A DNA stretch of 47,926 bases from Pararhizobium mangrovi (GTDB lineage Bacteria > Pseudomonadota > Alphaproteobacteria > Rhizobiales > Rhizobiaceae): positions 1-47,926 of the forward strand of contig NZ_VHLH01000031.1 in the NCBI RefSeq assembly GCF_006516965.1, written 5' to 3'. A program made the position numbers and the translations under genes. Shown piece by piece: positions 32,102 to 39,151 of this stretch (the stretch's first letter is position 1; each line of letters begins with the position of its first letter). The notes under the pieces are model-generated. The model searched no databases and was not told where the DNA came from. It worked only from the letters and a program-made list of their open reading frames with translations.

Positions 32102-35011
32102 ATGGCAAACGACGGGCAAATCCTCGCCGTCACCCTCGAAGCCAAGCTGAACAAGCTCGAAGCCGGAATGCGCCGCGCCGGCGTGCTCACCGACACCGGC
32201 TATCGACGCATGGAAGCACGCGCGAAGCAGTCCAGCGAGCGCATGGACTCCTACTTCACGAACGCCTTCAAGGGCATTGCCCGCTCGGCCACGGTCTACC
32301 TCGCCCCGCTCGCGCTCATCGGCGCCGCTGGCGCACTCGGCAAAAACTTCATTGAAAAGACAGTCGCGCAGCAGAACGCTGTCAACCAGCTGAACACGGT
32401 GCTCAAGTCGACGAAGGGCGTTGCCGGCGTCACCTCCGAAGCCGCACAGAAGCTCGCCGCCAGCCTTCAGAAGGTGACGACCTACGGCGACGAGACGATC
32501 CTTTCCGCGCAGTCGCTCCTGCTGACTTTCACGAACATCAAGCAGGACGTTTTCCCCCAGGCGACGGAAACCGTCCTGGATATGTCCAAAGCGCTCGGAC
32601 AAGACCTGAAGTCTTCGGCGACCCAACTCGGCAAGGCGCTGCAAGACCCGATCCAGGGCGTCACCGCGCTACGCCGCGTCGGCGTGAACTTCTCCACCGA
32701 CCAGCAAAAGGTCATCAAGAACCTCGTCGAGACCGGCCGGCAGGCGGAAGCGCAAAAGCTCATCCTGCGCGAGCTACAGACCGAATTCGGCGGCACGGCA
32801 CGCGCTGCCCGCGACACGCTCGGCGGTGCGATCGAAGCGCTCGGCAATGCACTCGGCGATGCCTTCGAACTCCACGGCCCGGAAGTCGACGGCCTGCGCG
32901 AGAAGGTCGAAGACCTCATCGATACGGTTTCCGACCCGCGCTTCACCAACGCGATGACCGACATCGGCCAGGCGCTTTTCAACGCCATGCAGAACATCGC
33001 GTCGAGCATCATCACGATCGACGAAGCGGTGCATCATACGATGGACGCGCTCGACGAGCTTCACAAGAAGCTGAACACCTTCGGCAACTCCGGTTTCTTC
33101 GCCTCGACGGCGGAATTCCTGGCGAAGCACGGTCTACTGAACGGCGTCGAAATCCTCGACCCGAACCTCGCCCGCCAGGCCGGCCAGAAGCTTTCACCGG
33201 AAGCACGGATCAATGACGCGTTCAACGTGGCCGGCGCCGCCGGCGCGGCGGATGCCGCTGCCGCCAAGCTCGCCCAGGCGCTGAAGACGCGCTTCGGCAC
33301 GATCGATGAACTGGCGAAGCGCTCCCTGCCGGCGCTGAAGCAGTCGCTCGTCGACCAGCGCAACGAACTGACGGGCACGAAGCCTCATCTCGATTCCGTC
33401 AACGGCGCGCTCGGCAACGTCAACACGTCGGCGACGAATGCCGCCTCCGGCTTCCGCACCTTCGCCGAAGCCATCCACGGGCTGAAGGAAGAGATCCCCG
33501 AACTCGCCGAGTCGCTGGCGACCCTCGATGCGAAGGCCCGGATCGACGACGCATATCAGGCCGCGCTCGCGAAAGCCGGTTCGGCACGCGAGGCCCAGGA
33601 CGCCGCTCGCCTGCACGACCAGGCCCTCCACGCACTCACGACGAAGGACGCGCGCGAGGCCGCTAACCGCGGAATGCTCGACCTGATCGGCTTTTCGGAA
33701 GGCACCGACAAAGGCCGCGGCTACAACGAAACGCTCGGCTATGGCCGCTTCACCGGCGGCAACCGCAATCTCGTCACCATGTCGCTCGACGACATCGACA
33801 AGCTTCAGACCCGGATGCTTGCCGACCCTTCGAACACCTTCGGCTCGTCGGCACTCGGCAGATTCCAGATCACGCGGCGAACCCTGCGCGGCCTGCGCTC
33901 GTCGCTCGGCCTCTCCGGTTCCGACCTCTTCGACCGCGACATGCAGGACCGGCTCGCCCAGGAACTTCTACGCCAGCGCGGGAACAATCCGGCTGCGCTG
34001 CGCAAGGAATGGACCAGTCTCGCCCGCGTCGACGATGCCACGATCAGGAAAGCCTATGACGGGACCTCCGTCGACATGCCGGCGATGGACGTGACGAAGG
34101 CGGCGAACGTCGAGCACGCCCGCGAGCAGCGCGACGAGTATGCGCGCATCATCGCCGATAGTCAGCGCTACATTGCCGCGCAGGCCCAGGAACGCCAAGC
34201 GCTCGACATGACCGCCGTCGAAGCGTCGAAGCTCCGGCACGAGCAGGATCTACTCAATCAGGCCAAGGACGCCGGCATCAAGCTTTCGCCGCACCAGCGC
34301 ACCGAGATCGGCAAGCTCGCCGCCGGCATGGCGGAAAGCGAAGAGAAGGTCCGGCAATACGCACAAAGCCAGAAGGACGCCGCCGAGGCACAGCGCCAAG
34401 CCGCCGAAGCTTCCCGGTATTTCGGCGAGCAGGCGACGAGCGCCCTATCGGGCATTCTCACCGGCAGCATGAGCGCCGAGCAGGCGCTACAACGGATGCT
34501 GCAAAGCCTCATCGAGGCGAGCATTCAGGCGTCTCTTCTCGGCGAAGGACCGCTTGCCGGCCTCTTCCACGTCTCGAAGGGTGGCATCTTCGGCAAGATT
34601 TTCGGCTTCTCATCGGGCGGCTACACCGGCGACGGTGGGAAGTATGATCCGGCCGGCCTGGTGCATCGTGGCGAATACGTCATGAGCGCTGACGCCGTGC
34701 GCACGCTTGGAGCTTCGAACCTCGACCAGCTTCACCGCTCGGCCTTGAAGGGCTACAGCGACGGCGGACTCGTCGGGCGCTCGCTCGCTCCGGCCGCTAC
34801 CCGCTCGTCGAGCAAGGAAGCGACGACGACGATCTCAATCTCTGCGCCCGTCACCGTGAACGCGAGCGGCGGCACACCCGAGCAGAACAGCGACCTTGCG
34901 AAGCGCATCGGCCGCGAGATGGAAGGCACGATGCGCGGCGTCGTCGCCGACGAGATGCGCCGCCAGATGCGCGCCGGCAACATGATCGCCAACGCCGGGC
35001 GCTCGCGCTGA
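32102..35011 (+). CDS. Tape-measure protein with embedded lysozyme-like domain
   Basis: A 969-residue tape-measure protein that would set tail length and aid DNA ejection. The N-terminal 300 residues are helical, with the lambda-type tape-measure segment TTYGDETILSAQSLLLTFTN (126-145). A globular insert at about 525-630 (LDLIGFSEGTDKGRG onward, candidate catalytic Glu533; then SSALGRFQITRRTL) resembles a lysozyme/transglycosylase fold that would open peptidoglycan. The C-terminus has a Gly-rich hydrophobic region (FSSGGYTGDGGKYDP) typical of these proteins. AAGGA lies 8 nt before the ATG. It is the last structural gene: no tail tip genes follow. Confidence 0.88.
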   Translation: MANDGQILAVTLEAKLNKLEAGMRRAGVLTDTGYRRMEARAKQSSERMDSYFTNAFKGIARSATVYLAPLALIGAAGALGKNFIEKTVAQQNAVNQLNTVLKSTKGVAGVTSEAAQKLAASLQKVTTYGDETILSAQSLLLTFTNIKQDVFPQATETVLDMSKALGQDLKSSATQLGKALQDPIQGVTALRRVGVNFSTDQQKVIKNLVETGRQAEAQKLILRELQTEFGGTARAARDTLGGAIEALGNALGDAFELHGPEVDGLREKVEDLIDTVSDPRFTNAMTDIGQALFNAMQNIASSIITIDEAVHHTMDALDELHKKLNTFGNSGFFASTAEFLAKHGLLNGVEILDPNLARQAGQKLSPEARINDAFNVAGAAGAADAAAAKLAQALKTRFGTIDELAKRSLPALKQSLVDQRNELTGTKPHLDSVNGALGNVNTSATNAASGFRTFAEAIHGLKEEIPELAESLATLDAKARIDDAYQAALAKAGSAREAQDAARLHDQALHALTTKDAREAANRGMLDLIGFSEGTDKGRGYNETLGYGRFTGGNRNLVTMSLDDIDKLQTRMLADPSNTFGSSALGRFQITRRTLRGLRSSLGLSGSDLFDRDMQDRLAQELLRQRGNNPAALRKEWTSLARVDDATIRKAYDGTSVDMPAMDVTKAANVEHAREQRDEYARIIADSQRYIAAQAQERQALDMTAVEASKLRHEQDLLNQAKDAGIKLSPHQRTEIGKLAAGMAESEEKVRQYAQSQKDAAEAQRQAAEASRYFGEQATSALSGILTGSMSAEQALQRMLQSLIEASIQASLLGEGPLAGLFHVSKGGIFGKIFGFSSGGYTGDGGKYDPAGLVHRGEYVMSADAVRTLGASNLDQLHRSALKGYSDGGLVGRSLAPAATRSSSKEATTTISISAPVTVNASGGTPEQNSDLAKRIGREMEGTMRGVVADEMRRQMRAGNMIANAGRSR

Positions 35012-35019
35012 AAAAATCG

Positions 35020-35040
35020 CATCGGCGCCCGTCGCCGATG
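35020..35040 (+). terminator. Terminator-like hairpin after the tape-measure gene
   Basis: CATCGGCG and CGCCGATG form a perfect 8-bp stem with a 5-nt loop starting 9 nt after the stop codon. Six A residues precede it, but there is no T-run after it, so it would work better on the opposite strand. It likely marks the end of the structural operon. Confidence 0.5.
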
Positions 35041-35101
35041 AACTTCAGGGCACGGACTTGCTATATACTTATGTGATAGTAACCCGACCCCGGAAAACGT
35101 A

Positions 35102-35542
35102 ATGACCCAAACCATCAACGTCGGCCTTCCGGTCGAACGTCATGCCCAGCTTGCCGCCCTCGCACACCGCGATGGCACCTCACTCGCTGATACGATCGGC
35201 GGCTTCCTCACCACCGCCATTCACGAAGGCCGGATCGCCGACGAGCTTCCCGGCTGGACCGTCGAGCGCGTCGGCAACACCGTGCGTCTCGCGCATCCCG
35301 AAAGCGACCTTCACCTCCGCATGAAGCGCTCGACGGCGAAATCCGTCGCCGACTTGCTCGACCGGATGGCAGAACCGGCCGGCACGCAGAACGCCGGCTG
35401 GCTCGACCTCGACGAGTCCTTCGAGATCCTTCGGCGCGGGACGAGCGTGAAGATCACCGACACGACGACCGGCGCCTATCGAGCCGTCGCCCGTTCGATC
35501 GCCGGCGACCTCGCCCGCCTTCTCCGCAAGGCTGCGGCCTAA
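35102..35542 (+). CDS. Putative ribbon-helix-helix-type small regulator
   Basis: A 146-residue protein. The first 45 residues (TINVGLPVERHAQLAALAHR then TSLADTIGGFL) resemble a ribbon-helix-helix DNA-binding motif: a short strand followed by two helices. The rest is an unassigned alpha/beta region with an Arg-rich C-terminal helix. It could be the element's regulator, as no CI or Cro-like protein is seen. Upstream lies an AT-rich segment (TTGCTATATACTTATGTGAT region, 35059-35083) with an imperfect inverted repeat TTGCTAT/ATAGTAA, a possible autoregulatory operator. Function is inferred. Confidence 0.5.
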   Translation: MTQTINVGLPVERHAQLAALAHRDGTSLADTIGGFLTTAIHEGRIADELPGWTVERVGNTVRLAHPESDLHLRMKRSTAKSVADLLDRMAEPAGTQNAGWLDLDESFEILRRGTSVKITDTTTGAYRAVARSIAGDLARLLRKAAA

Positions 35543-35555
35543 CCTCAAAAAGAAA

Positions 35556-35582
35556 GGCCGGCGTGCTCGAACACGACCGGCC
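35556..35582 (+). promoter_or_regulatory. Hairpin immediately before the rep gene
   Basis: GGCCGGCGTG pairs with CACG-A-CCGGCC (10 bp with one bulge) around the loop CTCGAA. It starts 14 nt after the upstream stop and ends 2 nt before the first ATG of the next gene. It may terminate the upstream transcript or control translation of the Rep-like protein; if it blocks the first ATG, the second ATG at 35600 would be used. Confidence 0.5.
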
Positions 35583-35584
35583 CC

Positions 35585-36682
35585 ATGACTGTTTTCTCGA
35601 TGGACAATCATACCACCACCCCGACCTTTAGTCATCCGAAATATGCGGCGCTCTATGCTCGCGTGGAAGCGTCCATCGCCGCCCGTCGCCAGCGTGAAGC
35701 CGACGCACGCCGCGAGATGGAACCCTTCGCCGCCGAGATCCGCGCGATCGTCGAGGCGAACCCGAAGCCGGTTCCCGGCCACATACAAGCCGTCCTCGAC
35801 GACCTCGACCGGATGGACGCACCTGTCTGGAACGGCCTGACGCAACGCGAACTCGATGAACTCGACGCCGTGCTAGACCAACTTCAAAGCCCCGAAACGC
35901 CGTGCAAAATTGCGTCAACGCCGACAATCGAAAACCTCGACTTTCCCGAGCCTTTTCAGACCTTTGATCGCGCGCTGTCTGGCGGTCGTCTAGTAGCCCC
36001 ACAAACACCCCTTCCTGCACCCACCCATCCGCCCCTTCGCACACCCTCTTCGCACACGTCTTCGGCTCCCTCTTCACGCGTCACTCTTCCCTCGTCGTCT
36101 ACGTCGCCCGTCCTTCCTTCCACGTCGACCAGCGTCGCGCGCCCGTCGTCTTCATCGTCCTCTTCTCCTATCCGCTCGACGTGGCGCGCATCGTCACCGG
36201 AAGAGAAGTTCGTCGCATCGATCCGTGTCGCCGGCCGGCACAACGCTCTGGCCTTGTCTCTGGATCTCGGCATCGGACGCGAGGGAACGGCTCTTGACCA
36301 TGCGGACCCGTGTCGCCTTCTCTCCAACGCCATCGGCAAGGAAATGCGCCGAACCTTCGGCCATGTCCTGCCGTTCGCGATCGGCTTCGAGGTGGCGCCC
36401 GGCGACGGGAAGCTGCATTTGCACGGCACCGTCATCCTCGACAACGCTTCCCTGGCCCATAGGAAGGCCGTGGCGCGTGTCTTCCGTCGTGCGGCAGGTG
36501 AGAAGCCGAAAGCGTCCCGTGCGCGCCAGTGCTCGTTAAAATCGATGGACAGGCCGGAAGGATGGGCGATCTACTCGTCGAAGAGCATCAAGCGCACACG
36601 CCAGCTTCTCGCCTCCGACAAGCTCACCTTCGTCAACCGTGACCTTCTCCGGCTCACCCGAGACGCCTGGGACGATCTCTGA
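35585..36682 (+). CDS. Putative HUH-type replication initiator (Rep)
   Basis: A 365-residue protein in three parts. The N-terminal part (1-125) is charged and helical. A Pro/Ser/Thr-rich linker (about 140-205) is clearly low-complexity. The C-terminal part (206-365) holds GFEVAPGDGKLHLHGTVIL, with His278-x-His280 as the HUH metal motif, and GWAIYSSKSIKRTR, where Tyr330 with Lys333 fits the catalytic Tyr motif of rolling-circle Rep proteins. I infer a relaxase/Rep that nicks the element's origin, probably in the AT-rich DNA just downstream. Other starts: ATG 35600. No helicase domain is present. Family assignment rests on motifs only. Confidence 0.5.
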   Translation: MTVFSMDNHTTTPTFSHPKYAALYARVEASIAARRQREADARREMEPFAAEIRAIVEANPKPVPGHIQAVLDDLDRMDAPVWNGLTQRELDELDAVLDQLQSPETPCKIASTPTIENLDFPEPFQTFDRALSGGRLVAPQTPLPAPTHPPLRTPSSHTSSAPSSRVTLPSSSTSPVLPSTSTSVARPSSSSSSSPIRSTWRASSPEEKFVASIRVAGRHNALALSLDLGIGREGTALDHADPCRLLSNAIGKEMRRTFGHVLPFAIGFEVAPGDGKLHLHGTVILDNASLAHRKAVARVFRRAAGEKPKASRARQCSLKSMDRPEGWAIYSSKSIKRTRQLLASDKLTFVNRDLLRLTRDAWDDL

Positions 36683-36795
36683 TAAGTCAGCGTTTACTTA
36701 TCAAATATCTGAACTTAAACGAATATTCTGGATTGACGAAGGTAACGTTACTGATTCATAGATTCCTAGTCACTCACACTCCACGGACACCCCCA
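36680..36795. other. AT-rich segment with palindromes, candidate origin or control region
   Basis: Directly after the Rep-like gene the GC content drops sharply. The segment has a perfect 8-bp inverted repeat (TGATAAGT at 36680-36687, ACTTATCA at 36696-36703, overlapping the stop codon), two AATAT/ATATT-containing blocks and a 10-bp palindrome GTAACGTTAC (36742-36751). Such a hairpin beside a HUH gene is where a nick site would be expected, but it could equally hold a promoter for the small genes that follow. Confidence 0.4.
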
Positions 36796-36969
36796 ATGCG
36801 GCACGAAGCTTTCATCGAGACCAAAGCCTATCACCACATGATCGACCTTCTCCGGGACGTGAAGACTTGTCCCGTCACCGGCGAGCGCTCCGTCGATGAA
36901 ATCATGCGCATCATCGGCGAAGTCGGAAACGTCTGGCCCGAGGCGATCAGACCGGCCGAAGCGGCGTGA
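36796..36969 (+). CDS. Small hypothetical protein (57 aa)
   Basis: Fifty-seven residues, acidic and helical, with a central TCPVTGERSVDEIMRIIGEV segment. The start is the ATG just after a C-rich stretch; the longer upstream frame runs through the AT-rich control region and is less likely. No family recognised. It lies between the Rep-like gene and another small gene in the early-type region of the element and may be regulatory. Confidence 0.45.
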   Translation: MRHEAFIETKAYHHMIDLLRDVKTCPVTGERSVDEIMRIIGEVGNVWPEAIRPAEAA

Positions 36970-36983
36970 CGCGCGAAAACGAC

Positions 36984-37012
36984 TCTTCGTCGCGGGACCG
37001 CTATATCGAAGA
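36984..37012. promoter_or_regulatory. Inverted repeat around GCTATAT, site 1
   Basis: TCTTCG and CGAAGA flank 17 nt that end in GCTATAT, a sequence close to the alphaproteobacterial -10 consensus. The same architecture recurs at 37577-37605, so it may be an operator-promoter unit for the following gene at 37161. Confidence 0.35.
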
Positions 37013-37160
37013 CACCGGCGGCGCCTCGAAGCACCTGTCCATCGGATCATAGCGAAAATGCCTGCGCCGTTATCTCTCCCGGCCTGCGCCAAGTAGCTGC
37101 ATCCCTACGGATCAATCGCGATGTGCGCCGCCGGCCGTCTTATCGTTCCAAGGAACACAC

Positions 37161-37571
37161 ATGACCAACGTGAACACAGAAGTCGAAAAGCATGTGCTGG
37201 CTACGCACTCGCAATTAACGGCCTTGGCACGTGCTACGGCCGAGTCCTCTATAGAAAACTACCATGGAGATCGCCGCGAAGACGAGCGAACGAAAGTGGC
37301 CTCAGCACGCGACTTGCTTCCGCTCCTCCGCGAGTTCGCAGAATCTCTCAAATCGAAGGAGGGAGGCGCTCGCATGATCCGCTCAGTCGCCGATGACGAG
37401 GTCAAAGCGATCCAGGCCCGGTCGGTGAAGGCCAACGCCCCCAACGTCAACATCTTCACCAACGTCCAGCGCGTGGAAGTCCACGCGACGAAAGACGGCC
37501 CGCTCGTCTTCATCCATGAAGGCGGCCGCGTCCATCTCGTCGAGTGTGGCAACGTCGACTTCATTGATTGA
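37161..37571 (+). CDS. Hypothetical protein (136 aa)
   Basis: A 136-residue soluble protein. The N-terminal half is helical and charged (ARDLLPLLREFAESLKSKEG); the C-terminal half is beta-rich, with VNIFTNVQRVEVHATKDGPL and a Gly-rich IHEGGRVHLVECG. AAGGAA lies about 7 nt before the ATG. No family is recognised. It is followed after 32 nt by a good hairpin terminator, so it seems to form its own transcription unit. Confidence 0.6.
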   Translation: MTNVNTEVEKHVLATHSQLTALARATAESSIENYHGDRREDERTKVASARDLLPLLREFAESLKSKEGGARMIRSVADDEVKAIQARSVKANAPNVNIFTNVQRVEVHATKDGPLVFIHEGGRVHLVECGNVDFID

Positions 37572-37576
37572 CCGAT

Positions 37577-37605
37577 CTTCCGGTCACGAACTGCTATATC
37601 GGAAG
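37577..37605. promoter_or_regulatory. Inverted repeat around GCTATAT, site 2
   Basis: CTTCCG and CGGAAG flank 17 nt that end in GCTATAT, repeating the layout of site 1 with different arm sequences. It lies just upstream of the gene at 37656 and overlaps the start of a terminator hairpin. Confidence 0.35.
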
Positions 37606-37625
37606 GGCGCCCATGTGGCGCCCTT
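37603..37625 (+). terminator. Hairpin terminator
   Basis: AAGGGCGCC and GGCGCCCTT form a perfect 9-bp stem with a 5-nt loop, followed by TGTCGTCTCTT. It lies 31 nt beyond the 136-aa gene and is the best terminator-like structure in the element. Confidence 0.6.
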
Positions 37626-37655
37626 TGTCGTCTCTTATTAACAGGTCCCCCAGCT

Positions 37656-38021
37656 ATGCCGCTCACGAACGCCGAGAAGCAAGCGCGCTACCGCCAGCGC
37701 CATGAAGACAAGATGGCCGCTACCAGGGCGCTTGCGGTGCGCCACGACCTCCTTCGCGCACGTCTCTCCGGCCTTATCCTTAAAGCGAACGAAGACCGCC
37801 GGCAGACCGATCCGCGGGCGCCGAAGATCTCGATTAACGACGTTCTCGCCGACCAGGCGGCGGGCACAGACACGACCGGCGTCATGACCGAAGCTCGGCC
37901 GCTCTTCCTTGAAGCGCTCTTCCCCGAATGCATGCCTGCTGACAGCGACGAGCAGCCGCCGGCTACCGATGCAGCCGACGACACGTCGATCGACTCACAC
38001 GCGCTCTATGGCCGTTTCTGA
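37656..38021 (+). CDS. Hypothetical mobile-element protein (MPLTNAEKQARYRQR start)
   Basis: A 121-residue protein with a very basic N-terminal helix (NAEKQARYRQRHEDKMAATR, about 5-24) and an acidic, Ala/Asp-rich C-terminus. This N-terminal motif is common in small proteins of prophages and plasmids of alphaproteobacteria and suggests nucleic-acid contact. No defined function. The start is unambiguous. The gene ends 4 bp from a convergent lipoprotein gene. Confidence 0.6.
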   Translation: MPLTNAEKQARYRQRHEDKMAATRALAVRHDLLRARLSGLILKANEDRRQTDPRAPKISINDVLADQAAGTDTTGVMTEARPLFLEALFPECMPADSDEQPPATDAADDTSIDSHALYGRF

Positions 38022-38025
38022 GTCG

Positions 38026-38418
38026 CTAGAGGTTTTTGAGATTCTCTAATTCTGGAAACGGATGATAGCGAAGTTGCGGATAGGAACAGGCCGGATCGTT
38101 GGGAGTCGGGCTAACGGCTTGTCCATCAAGTAATTGAACCGAAGTCGCGGTCCTCCCAGTGTATCCGCCCAATTGGTTTTTGGCATTTGCCTTAATACAT
38201 ACCGCCTTCAGCCCCTTATTATTTAGCGTCATTACGTCGGATATTTCCGCATCTCTAATTGAATACGGATCATATGCATAGTTACGCGCGGCATTTACAA
38301 TTACCGATTTCTGTTGTGCGCTAGGCGGCCGTTGAGTTTCCATCAAAGCATTAACTTGTTCTTGTGTTACACACCCCGATACGGCAAGCGCCAAGAGCAC
38401 GAATACAACTTTGTTCAT
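38026..38418 (-). CDS. Small lipoprotein, possible moron cargo
   Basis: About 130 residues with a short signal peptide (NKVVFVLLALAVSGC; lipobox VSGC, Cys about 16). The mature part includes YAYDPYSIRDAEISDV and a later KANAKNQLGGYTGRTAT segment, a pattern seen in unassigned lipoproteins of Hyphomicrobiales. It is transcribed against every other gene of the element and is more AT-rich than its neighbours, which fits a separately acquired moron gene expressed from the integrated state. A role in superinfection exclusion or envelope change is only a guess. The Met at 38418 is preferred over one four codons earlier. Confidence 0.7.
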   Translation of the reverse strand: MNKVVFVLLALAVSGCVTQEQVNALMETQRPPSAQQKSVIVNAARNYAYDPYSIRDAEISDVMTLNNKGLKAVCIKANAKNQLGGYTGRTATSVQLLDGQAVSPTPNDPACSYPQLRYHPFPELENLKNL

Positions 38419-38545
38419 AGGCTGCCCCAAATACTAAAAGCTCGAGAGCGTTAGCAGCTAGCCCCTAGTTGTCAATCAAAAGTTGAAGACAGCAATCGGT
38501 AAAGGCGGCTTGACGCATCAAGGCATATGTTCCTATTTCGTTCTC

Positions 38546-38863
38546 ATGCCCGAAGGCTACCGACCAGACCGCAAAGCCCTCTCCATTCTCCTAAGCGATC
38601 ACGAGCGCGACGGCTTCCTCGTGCGCGTGTCCTGCTACTGCGGATCAGTCCGACACTACCACCCCGGCGACCTCAAACGGCTTTTCGGAAACATCCCGAT
38701 CCTCTCCGTCCGCAGCCGGCTCCGCAAATGCGCCGCCTGCGGCGAGCAGCACACGCTGAAGGTCGACTTCCTCGTCATGTCGGAAGCCGAGCGGATGAAC
38801 GCGCATGTCCTGCGGCTCGTCGGCGTGAAGACGAAGCGCATCCCGATATGGGAGGATGAATAA
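38546..38863 (+). CDS. Small zinc-ribbon-like protein
   Basis: A 105-residue basic protein with two Cys pairs: CYC in VRVSCYCGSVRHYHPGDL (about 27-44) and CAAC in LRKCAACGEQHT (about 71-82). The spacing suggests a zinc ribbon and nucleic-acid binding. Similar proteins appear in hyphomicrobial mobile elements. Start ATG 38546 is chosen; a TTG at 38483 would add 21 residues. It lies upstream of the Xis-like gene and may be part of the integration/regulation unit. Confidence 0.6.
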   Translation: MPEGYRPDRKALSILLSDHERDGFLVRVSCYCGSVRHYHPGDLKRLFGNIPILSVRSRLRKCAACGEQHTLKVDFLVMSEAERMNAHVLRLVGVKTKRIPIWEDE

Positions 38864-38911
38864 TTTCGGCGACACTCCGGCAGACGATCGGCCCGCCGCT
38901 ATAAGTGAGGC

Positions 38912-39151
38912 ATGACCTCGCCGCGCTTCATGAACGATACGCAACTGAAAGAGCACTTCGGTTTGAGCGACCGGGCTTTGACCCGGCTGCGCGCGACACA
39001 CCTTTTCCCCCGCAAAGATGGCCTCATCGGCAAGACCGATAGCCGTGCCGTGCATTTTTTCTTTGACCGTCGAATCGGCTTGGACTCTGATTCGTCTCGC
39101 GACAACTTCGTCGCGGTGAATGACGGAAAGGAAAATTTCGATGGCATCTAA
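38912..39151 (+). CDS. Excisionase-like HTH protein
   Basis: A 79-residue protein whose N-terminal half (MNDTQLKEHFGLSDRALTRL, about 7-26, then FPRKDG and a basic strand) resembles small winged-helix proteins used as recombination directionality factors. Its end overlaps the integrase start by 11 bp, the classic xis-int arrangement. I infer that it binds the attachment arms and favours excision. The second ATG at residue 7 is an alternative start. Confidence 0.6.
   Translation: MTSPRFMNDTQLKEHFGLSDRALTRLRATHLFPRKDGLIGKTDSRAVHFFFDRRIGLDSDSSRDNFVAVNDGKENFDGI

Noticed and set aside
23688-35011. The head operon as a gene transfer agent
   Set aside because: Some proteins resemble GTA parts, but the unit has an integrase, flanking att repeats and no GTA tail genes; known GTAs are fixed in the chromosome without att sites.
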